Positions 1 to 13,609 of a stretch of 64,000 nucleotides of DNA are shown one piece after another. The stretch's first letter is position 1. Each line of letters begins with the position of its first letter. The translations under genes were made by a program, and so were the position numbers. The stretch spans positions 25,904 to 89,903 of the forward strand of contig JAQJVL010002604.1 in the NCBI GenBank assembly GCA_035578905.1. Direction: 5' to 3'. The notes beneath the pieces were generated by a model. That model ran no database searches and was not told where the DNA came from. It worked only from the letters and a program-made list of their open reading frames with translations. Source of the DNA: Stictocephala bisonia (Eukaryota; Arthropoda; Insecta; Hemiptera; Membracidae).

Positions 1-2165
1 TTATACAACAGTGTTCACAAGAAATCTTTTCCGGTCAGTCCTCCTGGTCGGGGCCCCAATATCAATTGGTTTAAAATTGGTTTTTTTTTTGTCGTCGTCG
101 AAGGCGGAACCCTTTATGAACAGCTGTTTCAAAAGAAACCTTTCTCGCGTCGTCCTCCTGGCCCTGGCCAATTAATTGGGATTCAATTGGTACTTTTCTG
201 GGATCGTCAAACGGGAAAGGATCACAGGGGTACCCCCCTTTAAAATCAAGAAAAGATTAGCAAGGTACCTCGAAAAACCCTTGTTTCTTCATCAGGGCTT
301 ACTTCAAACTCTGACTGACATTTCTCTAGCAAGTCATTTAGTGGAAGTTCTTCTTTCAGTCTAGTTATAGAGGTAGTGAATTCATAATTTCGTAAAAAAA
401 AATTTTCACAATTCCTGAATTTGATTCCATTACTGAAAAAATTCTCCTGATAGAAGTTTTTTTTTTTTTTTTTTTTTTACAATTTAAATGACTTACGTAA
501 AGTCAAGAATAATTGACCCTTTTTATCCTTTGCCTATTTTTTTGTTTATAAATAATATCTTAAGAGGAAATCTTCTATATTAAGAAATATGAATTATTTT
601 AAACTGTTTTTAAAATGAAATATTATGTTTTGTTATTATTAAGAAATTTTGTCCCCCTGATAATGAAAAAAGGGTATGAATAACATATAATTTCAACCAT
701 TGATGAAGCAGAATTACAATTGTACTTTTTTGACAATTTCTCAAAATATTTTTTCATCAATATTAATTTTTGTTTAAAAAAATTTAAATAAAATTTAAAT
801 TTCTTAAATTCACTGAAATTTTTATAATAACACAAGATTTTAAATTCAATGACAATTTTGCATTAATGAAAAAGAATCTTTAAAGATGTTTTGTTAAAAA
901 ATTGAAACAAATAATGTAAATTGTTATGTATAAATAAAACTTAATAATGTAATTGGTACATTTAGTACTATGAATTCATAAATTTTCTGTGTATAAGAAG
1001 AAATCATATTTTTTGATTACTTATGTTTTGAATGGAATTTAAAATTGTATTGTTTATTAAAGGTTTAGTCCATTCTGATATAGTTGTATGTAAAACTAAA
1101 ACTTATTAAACAAAAAAGACAATTTAGGGGACTTTTTAAAAATTTTAAAAGATTTTTTGCTCGCGCTAACGCACATCGCAAATAATCGGGGGGTACTGTA
1201 ACAGGTCCACAAATTGACGAGTAAAATTAATTAAATTAAATAAAAAATAAATTTTTTAAAATGGAAATAGATACTTTAATTAAAACAATCACCGAACATT
1301 AATAATTTCGGAATCCATTGAAAATTAAAACCAGAAATTATAGAAAAAAGGGGCAGCATATTGTCCATTGCAGCCCCTAAGACGAAAACAACATCCGTTC
1401 ATTGTTATCAAAGACAGCCTGTGCGGGTCGCGGTCTAGGACGAGTCTATCTGGCCCCAGAGGGGTGTCATGGTGACAGCAATGGACGAGTTAAAGTGATG
1501 AGAGACGTTTGGTACGGTAAGTCCCCGAGCCAAGGAGACGCTATTGGTTGACGGAGGTAGCCTCGACCCCAATGCTCTCGATGGAAGGGGACTGAAACCC
1601 GCCACCTCGTCCAAGCTTTGTTCATTTTAAGTCAATCCCAGAAGGAAAAAGTCTCCCAAGCCGCTTCGTTGTGACTAGCAAATTTCATTTGTTACGGTGT
1701 GCCGTTTAGTTCAAAACCTAATTTTTAAAATGTTGTGAACGTAAATTTTAAAGATAAATGTTTTTACAAAAAAGGATTCAATAAAGTCTAGATTTTTTTA
1801 TTTTAATAGTTGGAAAAACTTAAAAAAAAAATCTTTTTTCAATGAAGAAGGAGACCACGTGGAGAGCAATAGACAAAAAGACTAAGATAAAATTTTTTTT
1901 GGTTTTATAAAATAATTTAATTTTTTTTTTAGAAAACATTTTTTAAATAATAACTTTCAATTTTTAAGTTTTAACTTCAGATATCTTGAAAAAGAAAGTA
2001 AAAGAAGTAATAAAAAATTTTTTTGAAAAAAGTTCTTTTTCATTGAAAATTTAAGCTCCCCGTTTACCCATAAATATAACCCTGAGAAAAGAGAATTAAA
2101 TTTAATTTGCAAAATTTTTTATAAAATTTAAACAAGAAACTTAAAAAAAAAGTAAAAAACCACAA
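1..2165. repeat. 2.2-kb dispersed/direct repeat, copy A (cut by window start)
   Basis: This stretch matches 7717-9905 in the same orientation along its whole length, with many indels. Shared landmarks are the opening GTCCTCCTGGTCGG-type block, the CGCAAATAATCGGGGGGTAC block (1158 and 8879) and the CCTCGACCCCAATGCTCTCG block (1561 and 9292). The first 240 bases hold about two tandem units of roughly 115 bp. No convincing coding frame is present. It may be part of a satellite or of an uncharacterised nonautonomous element; I cannot assign a family. Confidence 0.7.
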
Positions 2166-3173
2166 GAGGGGTTACAGTTTGGGCGCCCAACCACTGGGGC
2201 TGTAAAGTATTTTTAAATATGTTAAAGTATTTAAATATTTTTTAAAAGAAAATTTTTGTTTAAAAACTTTTGAATTTTTTGAATTTTTTTTATTAAATTA
2301 ATTTTTTGAATTTTTTAAAAAAAAAAAATTTTTATTTTGAATTTGTTGAATAAATAAATAAAAGTAAAAAAATTTAATTGGATGGGCCCAAAATTCAAAC
2401 AGGGAAAATACATTATCTAATAAAATGGAGATGTTTCAAACATGAAACTAACTTTGATACTAAACTTAGAGAAATGAATATAACTTTGATACTAATTTAA
2501 AAGAAATAAATACTAACTTTGATACTAAACGTAATGAAATAAATGAAAACATTTAAAGGAATGATGAAACAATAGGAAATTTGATGAGTTTAGCAAAGAT
2601 TCAATGATAGGAAAAGTCAGTTTGAAAATAAACTTACAAACAAAAAAAAAAGAAAAATATGATTTTAATAAAAATAGTGAAGAAAAGGAAAATAATTTTA
2701 TAAATGGATTTTAAATAATAAAGATGGGGAACAGACTGTCAAAATAAAAAATGTTGGGGACAACTATTGTCAAATATAATGGATTTTTTTTTAAACTGAA
2801 TAATAACATTAAAAAACTTGATGAGTTTTAATGTTGGCTAGGGGAAAAAATTTTAAGATTAAGAAGTGAGTGATGGCGTGATAAAGTTAATAATGAAATA
2901 ATATAAAATGAAATGGTCTAAAAGATGTTTAGTAGGAAAAAAGGTTGAAAAAACTTTGTCAATAAAATAAAAAAAGTAAAAATAGACTTCAATAAGGAAT
3001 GAAGTAAAGAAAATATAGTAATGAAGAAAAATAATAAAGGGGGAACAACTATCAAAATAATGATGTTTGAGGATAGACAAATGAAGTAAATAAAACCTGT
3101 AGCAAAAACGAATCAAATGTAAACTAATTGGGGTATTAAATTTAAGGTTTAATAAAATGATTTGATAAATGAT
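2166..3173. other. AT-rich spacer with a short coiled-coil-like coding repeat
   Basis: No intact gene. At about 2448-2575 a roughly 35-bp motif (ACTTTGATACTAA...) recurs three times. When indels are ignored it reads as repeats of the type TNFDTKL.EMN, a heptad-like polar pattern of the kind seen in coiled coils. The reading frame is broken between units. It may be a relic of a retroelement gag or fibre-like protein, but nothing around it confirms this. The remainder is A-rich with no recognisable motif. Confidence 0.3.
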
Positions 3174-3181
3174 AGGTAGAA

Positions 3182-5804
3182 CAGGGGTTCCCCAACCCTG
3201 GGTACGCTTTCCCCCTTGGGGGTACGCAACGCCCTGGGGGGGGTACGACAAAAATATTTGGAAATGGGGACTTTATGTTTTTGTCGAAACTTACCTAGTG
3301 GTGGTTGAAAAGTAAGTTTCGTACTGGGGGCCCGTTTCGCCCCGATGGTCTGATCACTTCGCTCGTCAAGGTCTTCCTCTCCCGCTCCCCTCCCCCACTC
3401 ACTTACCCACCATCCCTGCCCCCGTACCGCATCTTCACTGTTCACTTGATGTATTTGGGATTTTGTCGTCTGTCGCTCTTTTTACTGATTTTATGTTCAT
3501 TTTACTTTTTACTTGTTTTGGGTGTTAGTTTTTGATGATTTGTAAACCATTTAACTGTAATCAAAAAGATGGAAAAGGGGTTAAAAAACGGGTCATTTTA
3601 AAAACAAATCGATTGAACGGAAGTCGGGTGCTTAGCAAGCCTGTCGTCCCGGGATCGAGCAGAAAATTTTCTTGTGTGAGTACCTTGATACTAAACCCAT
3701 AAATGAAAGTACTAGTCTGGAACTTCCTCAAAGAAACGAAAATTTTAAAATGAGTTTGAAATATGGATTTTTTTTTATGGAGGGGAGGAAAGTCCAAACC
3801 ATAGTGTGTTTGGGGAGAAATTTTAAGAATGGAAGCATAAAACCTTCCTTATTTTTTGCACCACCTTGAATAAAAAACCGCTCAGAACAAAAATAAAGAA
3901 ATTACTATTTTGAAGACTTTCAAAAAAATTAGGGAAAAAGATGGATGGTTTCTTCTTTTTCGCATAAATTTTAATAGGATAACGAAAATGTGTGGAAGCC
4001 TCTTACAAAATTAGCTACCATATTGAAAAAAAGTGGTAAAAACCACCATAGGTGAGGATTTGATACCCCCCTTTTAAAAAAAGATGGTTCGTTTGTTTGG
4101 TCGGGAAATTTGTTCGTAAGGGAACTCCATCCCGCTGTAAAAAACACAGTTTCACAGCAAATTTCCGACATTCTGAGTACTAAGACAAAGTGGTTCAGCG
4201 ATTAAAGACAGTGTTTTTTTTTTCCATCCAATTTGATGAAATGGGGGGGGGGGGGGGACATTGCTGCCCAGCAATCTTACTTGTTACTGAAAGTTATGAA
4301 AAATCCCAACAAGGAGTTTGAAGAAAATCTGTTGCTGTGCCATGCAGAATGAGCGTACTACAGGGGAAGATGTGTTCAATGGTTTAAAGCTACTTCTGTG
4401 AAAAAGAAATAGATGGGGAAAATTTGTGCGGTATATGCACTGGGGGGGAAAATCAAGTCGGGCAATATTCGGTTTCGGGGGGGGGTAAAAGAAGTGCCCC
4501 CCACTAGCATGGAGCCATTTTTGCTTCACAGACAGAGTCTTGCACCCAAAAAAAAAGGTTGCCCGCTTCTTTGAATGATGTTTTTAAAAGAAGCAGTTAA
4601 AGTATCAACTTTGTTAAAGCCAATCAACAAACTCCAGACTGTTCAAAGTGCTTTGGAAGATTGGGGGGCATTCATCCACGTTGCTTTTGCACACTGAAGT
4701 AAGGTGGTATCTCGCGGAAGGTTCTTACAAGACCTTTTGAGCTAAAATTTACTGAAAGTATTTTTTGAAGAGACCCTTTTTTTATTTACCCTCCAAATTT
4801 AAAATAGGGGACGGCTTCAAAAGTTGCTTTTTTAGCTGACATTTTTTCACAGATCAATAAACTAAATTTAGGTTACAAAAAACAGCTCATTACAGTATTA
4901 AAAGTTGCTGACAAAATTGAATCAATGCTGAAGAAAATTGATTTTTGGAAAAACCCCTGTATTCAAAACAATCAAGCTGAAGTTTTTGGAACGTTATATT
5001 TTTTAGTGACAAAAATCTGCCCATAGTAACAAAGTGAAACATAAAATAGTGACAAATTTGAAAAAACCCTGAAGGCCTTTTAGAAAGTATTTTCCTAAAC
5101 AGGGGACGGGGGAAACTGGTTTTGCAGACCTTTCATGCAGAAAACGCAAGACTGCTAATTGCCCGTTTGAGATGGAAAAGCCCCTAGAACTTTCAAGTGT
5201 TTTTCCCTTTAAAGCCCGAGTTCAAAAAAAAACCCCTTGGACAATTCTGGGTGACCATAAGGTTGAATATCCCCCTTAACCACAAAACCCCCTTTGGTTT
5301 TATTTCCCCTTTAAAACACAAATTGTTGAGAATCGTTTCTTCCATGCTTTTATAAGAACAAGTATAGGAATAAGCTAAATGCAAGTCTGATTTAAGATTT
5401 GTTTTTTATAACCTTTGATATTGATTTAAAAATTTATGTGCAACAAAACGGGCCCAAGGGTCACACAAAAAACAGTTTTGATTTTTTTAAAGAAAAATTT
5501 TTGATTTCATTTTTCAAAAAACTTATTTGCAAATTTTAGTATGTTTTCGTGATAAAAAACATTGTATTTACTTTATTATTTTTTTTAAGTTGGTATTTAA
5601 AATTTTTTTTCTAATTTACTAAAAACATTATAGGCCTAATTTTGGAACAAAAACTTTTTGTCAAATAAAAAGAAAAAAAAAATCTTGCGTAAATATTTAT
5701 TTCATGAAAAAATGTTCTTGCACTTTTTTTCTTTGAATTACAATTTAAAATAAATTTATTTTAAAGGGGGGTTTCGGCATGAAAAAAGGTTTGGGGAAAC
5801 CGTG
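3182..5804 (+). mobile_element. hAT-superfamily element (ZBED5/Charlie-like), decayed
   Basis: The left end reads CAGGGGTTCCCCAACC, the usual hAT terminus. The right end (about 5788-5804) is an imperfect inverted copy ending in GGTTTGGGGAAACCGTG. Flanks AGGTAGAA (3174-3181) and GAGTAGAA (5805-5812) agree at 6 of 8 positions, compatible with an 8-bp hAT target duplication blurred by base errors. The interior carries a broken ZBED-type transposase. The length of 2.6 kb is normal for the group. Confidence 0.6.
3569..5395 (+). pseudogene. ZBED-type hAT transposase remnant
   Basis: A would-be reading frame begins at the ATG at 3569 and continues through many frameshifts. Recognisable pieces in order are the BED-finger region (YGFFFMEG..., then VCLGRNFKNGSIKPS at about 3757-3860), a middle part with LQGKMCSMV near 4355, a GICTGG...VGQYS block near 4425-4475 (the hAT CTDGAPSM.G region), LPASL.DVF near 4560, and a C-terminal dimerisation-region relic near 5325-5385. 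Order and spacing follow ZBED5/Charlie-like hAT transposases that I know as a family. No frame is open for more than about 65 codons, so it cannot encode a functional protein as written. Some breaks may be consensus errors, because this part of the window has stretched homopolymers. Confidence 0.6.
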
Positions 5805-5812
5805 GAGTAGAA

Positions 5813-6130
5813 GAAAAAATAGGACTTTCCCACATATGATAGATGAAAAGATAGAAAAGTTTTAACCCTTTTTGTAACACTGATTTTGAGTGAAAAAATA
5901 GATGATTTAAAAATTTTAAATTTTAATAAAAAAACAAAAAATGTCAGAAAAGTAGAAAAAGGGGTGACTTCTTTGATTTGAAATGGTTTTATAAGAAAAA
6001 TACTGGGGAATAGGAAAAAAAGGGAATGTAAAAATGATTAGGGGGGGGTGGAAACGTGATTAAAACCCAAAGATGACTTTTTAAATTATATAACGAAGTA
6101 CTTTAATATCTCGGCTTTTCAGACTAAAAA

Positions 6131-6166
<36 letters not shown>

Positions 6167-7335
6167 GGGTCTTAGTAAAAAAAAAAACTAGTGTCCTGGA
6201 CAATCCATTTGTAAAAAAAAAACAAATTTGAAAAATTGATTGATTAAAAAAAAAAACCTTTTAAAGATGTCATAAAAAATTAAAAAGGGTAGTTAAAAAT
6301 GAACATATAAAAATATGAATTTGTATATAAAAAAAAATAATTATTAAATAAAATAAATAAATTATAAAGTGAGTTAAAGGAAAAATCCTAAAGATATCAT
6401 AAAAAAAAAACATATAGTATTGAAATAATGTAACATTGATGATAGTATGAGATTGTGAAAAAGAAGGTATAACAGTTTGGTGTAACATTGAAATAATATA
6501 TTTATGTGAGCCCAAGATGAGTAAGGAGTTTTTTGTAATACTTTGAATTAAAACTTTTTTAGTTTATATTAATATGACTAAAAAGATATCATTTATGTAT
6601 TTTTTTGTCTTATGTAATTTGTAAAAGTGATGAGCCAGTGATAAATAGTATACAATTCCCCCTAATTAACTAGCTCATTCAAAATTAAATCAAGCAATAC
6701 ACTATTCATCACAAAGGAGGGGTATTTCTTTTAAAGGGCGTCATTTTGCCTTGGAAAATTGAGCCTAAAGAATAGTTTAAAGTGCCCTGTAGCAGACTAC
6801 CCTCATTACTGGGCCATGTTGCAGACCCAATAAAATTGTAATTTAAAAATACACTGAAGGAGAGAATGAGATATTGTAAATGTGATTACAATTTTTGATA
6901 GAATTTTGTAATTGTCATTAATGCAAAAAATAGGATAGAAATCCAAGTGACATGAGTAAAAAAAAATTGCAAATATGTTCATTACTGAAATATCGGTAAT
7001 AAAATAAACAGTAATGTTAAGGGAAAACTTGTAAAAATAATAATGAAAATCAATTTAAAAATGTCAACTTGAAATATGCCAAAGCACTCAGTAAAGTATA
7101 GATAATTGTACTCTTGCACAAAAAATATGTATGTATACACAAGTGAGTTGGGAAGGAAAAATGATGATTAATCATGGTATGTGTAATTTTTTTTGTAAAT
7201 AATGTTTCACTCCATTTAAATTGATTTGAATAAAAACAGTTCTAACTAGTAACAATAATTAAATCATGTTGTATATCTATTTATAAAAAAGGTAATCAAA
7301 TGATTGTTCGGGTTAAATGATCTTCCCCTGAAAAA
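5813..7335. other. AT-rich noncoding stretch with poly(A) tract
   Basis: No gene or transposon ends recognised. It contains a long poly(A) run at about 6126-6164 and many smaller A/T runs. It lies between the hAT element and the second copy of the 2.2-kb repeat. Confidence 0.5.
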
Positions 7336-7339
7336 AAAT

Positions 7340-7475
7340 TTGTCAGTGACCCAATGGAAAACAGTGACAAAATGGACAAACATGACACAATGGACACTCA
7401 GTGACACAAAGGGAAAAACAGTGACACAAGTGGACAATCAGTGAAAAAAATAAAAGTGGGGGACACTCCAGGAAG
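7340..7475. repeat. 20-bp minisatellite (CAGTGACACAATGGACAAA-like)
   Basis: About six imperfect copies of a roughly 20-bp unit built on CAGTGACACAATGGACAA follow one another. Copy boundaries are blurred by indels and A-run extensions. No coding sense. Confidence 0.6.
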
Positions 7476-7716
7476 GGGGACAATGGGAATCAACCCATTA
7501 GGGGTCAATAATCGGGCCAGGTGTAGAGAAATTTGTTTTTTTCCCCCCGCTTCATGTCAAAACCTAGATAAAGGCCGGCTTTAGAAACCGCTGCGGATTC
7601 TTTGGTACAAGAAGACCCTTTTTTTCCCATCACATCCCAAAATGTGCACCAAACGGCAAGTCGGCGCCCCCATAAACAGGGGATTTCCCTAGGGTTTAGG
7701 GTCGACAAACCCCCTT

Positions 7717-9905
7717 ATACACAGCTGTTCAAAAGAAATCTTTCTCCGTGTCGTCCCCCTTTGGTCGGGGGCCAATAAAATTTGGATTCAAAATTGGCTT
7801 TTTTGTCGAATCGCAAAGGCGGCCCCCTTTATGCAAAAAAGCTGTCACAAGAAACCTTTCTCTGGGGTCAGTCCCCCTGGTCTGGCCCAATATAATTTGG
7901 GTTTTCAAATTGGTTATTTTTCTCGGATCGTCAAAGGGGGAGAGGATCGCGAGGTACCCCCGTTAATCAAGTAAGTTTCGAGGGGTACCCTCCGAATACC
8001 ATGTCTTCTTCATCAGGGCTTTCTTCAAACTTGACTGACTTTTCTCTGCAAGTCTTTTTGGGGAAGTTTTTTTTCTTAGTTATGGGTAGTAAATTCATAA
8101 TTATCGTAAAAAAAAAATTTTTTCAAAATTTCCCGACATATTGATTCCATATGAATAATTTTCTGATAGAAGTTTCTTTTTTTTTTTTTTACAATTTACA
8201 ATGATTTTTTACTGTGAAGTCAAAATAATTGACCCTTTGTATCCTTTCGCCTTGTTGTTTAGTAAATAATAACAGAAAAGGGGAAATTTCTATGTTAAGA
8301 AATATGGCAATTTTTTTTTAAACTGTATTTAAATAAAAATTTTGTTGTTATTTTTAAGTCAATTGTACCCCATAATAATGAAATAAGGGTATAATAACTT
8401 TTAAATGTTAACCCATTAAAGAAGAGAATTAAAATTTTGTATTTTGTTTCAATTCTCAATTTTTTTCATCAATATTCAATTTTTATTAAAAACTTAAATA
8501 AAAATTTAAATTTCTTGAATTCATGAAACATTTTTATAACAACTAAAAGATTTTTAATATCAATGAAACTTGCTTAATGAAAAAAATCTTTTAAAGTTTT
8601 TTTGTTACAATTGATAACTTAAGAATTGTTATGTATAGTGAAATTAAAAATTATTGAGTACATTTAGGACTAGTGAATTACAGAATTTCAGTGTATAAAA
8701 AGAAATCTGATTTGTTGATTACTGATGTTTTAAATGGAATTTTAAAAAATTGTTTTGTATTTAATAGATAGATTTGCCCTACTAGAATAGTTGAATTGTA
8801 AAACTAAAACTTTCTGAACAATAACGAAAATTTAGGAGGACATTTAAAATTTAGATTTTTTGATCGCGCAAACCGCAATCGCAAATAATCGGGGGGTACT
8901 GTAACAGGTCCCCCAAAATTTGGGACGAGAAAATTTAATTAAATTTAAATAAAAAATAAATTTTTTTAAATAAAAATAGATAATTTATTAAAAAACAATC
9001 CCGAACATTCAAATAATATTCGGAATCCATTGTAATTTAATAACCAGAAAGTATAGAGAAAGGGCGGCATTTTTTTCCCCTTTGCAGCCCTCAAGGGGGG
9101 CGTAAACAACTTTCCTTTTCATTGTTATAAAGACAGACCTGTGCAGCCCGGTCGTCATAGGAGAGTCTTCTGGCGATCCAAGGGTTGTCATGGTGACCAG
9201 GCAATGGACGAGTTCAAAGTAGTGAGAGACGCTATTGGCTGAGGGAAATACCCTCGAGCCAAGAGAGATGCTATTGGTTGGCGGCAGGTAGCCTCGACCC
9301 CAATGCTCTCGATGGTAACGGACTGAAACCACGCCAGCCTCGTCCAAGCATTGTTCACTTTAAGTCAATACCCAGAAGGAGAAAGTCCCAAGCCGCTTCG
9401 TTTGTGACTAGCAAATTTAAATTTGTTACGCGTGTGACCGTTTGATTTTGAGCCCTAATTCTTAATTTGTGAAGTAATTTTTCTAAAAGATAAAGTAAAG
9501 CTCAGAAAAGTGATTCAATAAAAAACTACATCTTTTATTTTTAAAAGTTTTGGGAAAAAATTTAAAATAAACTCTTTTTACAAGAAGAAGGGGCCAGTGG
9601 AGCAAAAGACAAAGAAGGGTAAAGATAAGTTTTTGGTTATAAAATAAATTTTAAATTTTTTTTTTTAGAAAAAAGTTTTAAAAAAGATAATTTTCAATTT
9701 TTTTAAGATTTTAAATTCAGATATTATTCAAAGAAAGTAAAAGAAAATTTAAAAAAAAACCTTTTTCAAAAAGAGTCTTATTTATTGTAAATTTTCGCCC
9801 CACCGATTTTCCCCTAAAAAACCTGAATAAGGCATTAAAATTTAATTTTCATAAAATTTTTTTTCAAATTAACAGAAAAAATAAAAAGTAACAACCACAG
9901 AAGAG
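7717..9905. repeat. 2.2-kb dispersed/direct repeat, copy B
   Basis: Second copy of the sequence at 1-2165, same orientation, colinear through to an AACCACAGAAGAG-type block at about 9893. The leading part again has two roughly 115-bp tandem units. No TG...CA boundaries and no polyprotein between the copies, so I do not read the pair as LTRs. Either a segmental tandem duplication or two insertions of one nonautonomous element would explain it. Confidence 0.7.
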
Positions 9906-12900
9906 AAGTTAATGGGGGTTTCAGGGACTACATATCTATTTTGAACAAGTGCTTATACAGGTACATTACGAGTCTGAGACTCGGCGAAGAAAATACAAAC
10001 CCCCTTTGGGACCTCAAAAAAGGGGGATCGACTGTTTGACGGGTGGGGGAATACTATTAAAATGGCCTAAAGGGGTGTAGTTGATTCCAGGCGTTTAAAG
10101 ACAATACCCATAGGTTTTTTAAATTTAAAAAATTTGCTCTCGTTAAATCGTATTCACCTTTTATTTTTTCTCCCCGTACGTAAAACCCCTTTTTAAAGTA
10201 AAAAGGGGGGATCGAATCGTGCTCACTCGCGTTTTCCAAAATTTAAAAGGGAACAGGCTGGTATGGGTACGATGAAAAGGGACTGAGACTCTTGTGTAAC
10301 TTCTCCACGTTTTATACCAAGGGTCTGGAGAAAGCTGCCTTTTTGCGGGAATTTCACCCGGGACGTGAGGGAATTACCCCGGGGTTTATACACCGAACCT
10401 TTGTAAAAAGTTTTATATTTTCCCTGCATAACGCTCTGGGTGTAAATGGCCTTAGAAACACTCCGAAGGGATAAAAGCTGTCACAGAAAAAAAAATCATT
10501 AAAATTTTCTAGCAGTCATGGGAAAAGTTTGGACCGATTTTTGTGAGCCTAAGGGAGATTGCGAACCAGTTTATTTTGCGGTTTGACCTTTTTTGAATGG
10601 GACCACTATCTCAAAACTACGATTTTCTCAATTTTACCTTTTTAAGAATCTATAACAAGTCAATTTAGCTTACATTATAAAAAAATACATTCAATGAAGA
10701 ATCTTTGAGAGAAAAAGACCTTCGTTCCGGAGTGTTGGGTCCCTTGTGAGCAAAACCCAAAACTTTATAATCTTTATACACGATTTTTTAGACAAGGTAG
10801 TTGGGAGAATTTTATACTTATCGAAAGTAAATTCCAAGATTTTAGCCTTTTGTGTGTGTGTGTGTGTGTTGTTGTGTGTGTGTGTTTGTTCTTGGCTGGC
10901 CTACCTCCGTAAGCCCGGGCAAAAACGGGGGAAATTTCCGACCCCCTATGGGAGGGCTAAACCCCCTAAAACCAGGGACTTCCAGGCCCAACCCCCCGAA
11001 TGTTTCCGCCTCTATTCAGGGCCCAACTCCCTAATCCAGGGCCCGAGGCTCTATGGGAGGCCAAAATCCGTAAGTCCAGGGCCCCCTTGAGTCGCTGGGA
11101 ATACAAATAAACATAAAAAAAGAAGAAAATATAACCCTTGTAGCTGATGGAATAATTGAATGGCTTCTCCAAGTAAAATGTTCGTACTTCCTAATTGGGT
11201 AAAAAAACCCCCTTTTTAAGTTTTTACGCACATTGAAAGGCTTAGTGAGTAAAGTGATGGTTAGACTTCAGAGGGACCCAAAAAAAGTATAAAATAAACG
11301 GGGGGGTAGCAGGTTTGTTAGGACTGGCTACCACCTAACTTGCGATGGGTTGGGGCAAGTTACAATAAACAAAAGTGAGACTGGCCCCCCTGGGGAAACT
11401 CATATGAAAAAATAGCAAGATCAGTACCTCTTGGGTGGGGGTTTGGAAAACCCGTCTTCCCCCGGTCCTGCTCCCTTTTGGCAAGGTAGGGGTGACGCCC
11501 TTTTCCCTGCCGTATTAAACGACGTTTCGGCGTGAAATTTTCATTGTTCAAGGGTGCTTTTTTAGGTAGCATGTCTTTACTGTTGTTGGTGTTTTGTGCT
11601 TGGGTCTCCCCCTCAACCCTCAACACCACCAGTATTACCACCCCGGAGAGCGAGGAAAAAAAATTTTTTTTTTTTTATTTTTTTTTAAGTTAGGGACTCG
11701 CGAATTAACATGAGATTGATCGCATCGTGTTTTTTTTCAGATACGAGGTGGCAAGGGGTAGAAAAACCTGCGTCCATTCCCCTTTTGATCTTTTTAAACT
11801 CACAAACACTCTGTAGGGGACCATACCCTTATTATTATTATTAGGGGATTTTCCGTGATTGGGATTATAATAATTTTTATTGTAAACGAGGGAAGAGGGG
11901 AGATCGCGGTACTTCCCCTGGGTCCTCCAATTCCAGAGCCCAACCAATTTTCAGAGGGGGTGTATCCTTTTTATTTAATTTACTGAAAAAATTTTTAAAT
12001 TAACTGTTCAAGTACTTTCAGGTATGTATTTGACAGGTACCGAGGTCCTGGTGGGGGACTGTGTCGACCCCAAACGCTCCCTGAACAAACCCGAAAGTCC
12101 TCAATACTGATAGCATACCAATAATGTAAGTTTAAATCAATATTATTTTGGTATTTTCCATAATTTAATTGTTTAAAACCCTCACATGACATTTTTTTAA
12201 TGTAGGTACAAAAAGCATTGAGATCCGCGCTCGTGCAGCCCCGGTGTTGGGATGTCAGCAGGGGGGAGGGAAGCAAACCGTTCGAGAGTACAGCTCAAAT
12301 ATTTCTGGAGGGAAGTATTAAAATTTCTTTATATACTACTGTTTACTAATAGAGGGGATAATTCTATTTTGTTTTTCTGTTTAGCAACATAGTGGGGGCG
12401 AGAATGGGGTTCAGAGGACGCTGCAGGCGGGCCTTCACGCCGGAGGATCTCAGGGGTTGCTGTGGGTTTCAAAACACTCTAGGGGTTTCTGGCCAGGCCG
12501 ACGCCTTCGATCTAGCAAACCCCTCAATTGGACTTTATGAGCAGCAACCCGGAGAGTCTCTTGGTCCCCCTGGGTGGCGGAGGGGGGAGGGTGACCCCTC
12601 CAGTCCAAAGAAGTCGATGAGTCCATCGGTCCCCAGGGGTCCAAAGCTGGGTCTTTTTTTTAAGGTACCCACTATTGCATTCATCTCATTGGACACATTT
12701 TATGCCGGGGACTGCGCTGCAAGGGTTATTTCGTGTCCTATATGCGGACACCAATATTTTGGGCGGTAAACACTTTTGTAAGTAATTTTTTTAAATACAA
12801 AATGTTACAAAAGCGTGTTTTATTTAATACCCTTTTAGAAATGTTTATAAATATATTTTTTTATTTTGGATTTTTGGCGGGAAAAGGGGGGTTAGGAATT

Positions 12901-13605
12901 TGGGTGAAAATGGGGCCCCATTTGGGTGCGTCTAAAAAAGGACCAACAGAGCTGGGGGCTATACCCTGACCCCTTTACTAAAATATATAATTTTTTTATT
13001 GTATTTATCAGTGTTTTTTGCAATTATAATATTTCAGCCTTTAAATTTTAGTTAGTAATTAATTGATTTACAAAAGGCTTTGTGTTTTGCAAGTGTGGGC
13101 AGAGCGAGCCCCAATTTTTAAAGAAAGGAAGACCAAGAATTGGACAAGGCAAAAAACCCATAAGGGACAGGAAGAGATTTTAAATTTTTAATGTCCTAGT
13201 TATTTCGACCCGGAAAAAGCAAATAAAACCCTTGGTATCACTAGATAAGGGAATAGAGCGAAAATCCTACACTACAAATTAGCAAGAACACGTTTTTAAC
13301 TGTCTGTAAAGAGAAGGAAACCAAAATTTCAAGGCGAAGATTCCACAAAGCTATCAACATCTAAGTTCAATCCAGGCTGTTCCCAGCAATGACTTAATCA
13401 TACCCATGGACAAAATTAGTTTTTTATGATTTCATCAATGTCTGAGGGTGTAAAAAGGAAAACTATTTTTGGGATCAAGCTTAAACTGTTGGAACCACCC
13501 TAATGTGAATTAAATTGAAGCGTTTTCTATAGGCACAAAAATGCAGGGAAGAAGAGGAGGGGTTTCTTAGTGAAGTGACTAAAAAAGGTTGTACACAGTT
13601 TCAGT
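9906..13605. other. Noncoding, no recognised gene; microsatellite and GC-rich block
   Basis: Several open frames of 60-125 codons exist, but none resembles a protein family and they overlap each other on both strands. A (GT)n tract lies at about 10851-10886. A GC-rich degenerate repeat built on CTATGGGAGG and CCAGGGCCC lies at about 10898-11092, and a GC-rich block at 12390-12660 makes a 125-codon frame by composition. A short ATT microsatellite sits at about 11829-11843. Base quality looks poor here. Confidence 0.4.
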
Positions 13606-13609
13606 TTAA

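Noticed and set aside
6126..6164. Poly(A) tract as a retroposon tail
   Set aside because: No processed gene or SINE-like body upstream, and homopolymers are inflated throughout this part.
1..9905. Direct repeats as LTRs of a retrotransposon
   Set aside because: No TG...CA ends, primer-binding site or pol domains between them; the interior is a hAT remnant and low-complexity sequence.
12392..12769. 125-codon GC-rich frame
   Set aside because: No recognisable family, overlapped by an equally long antisense frame, and in a poorly resolved region.
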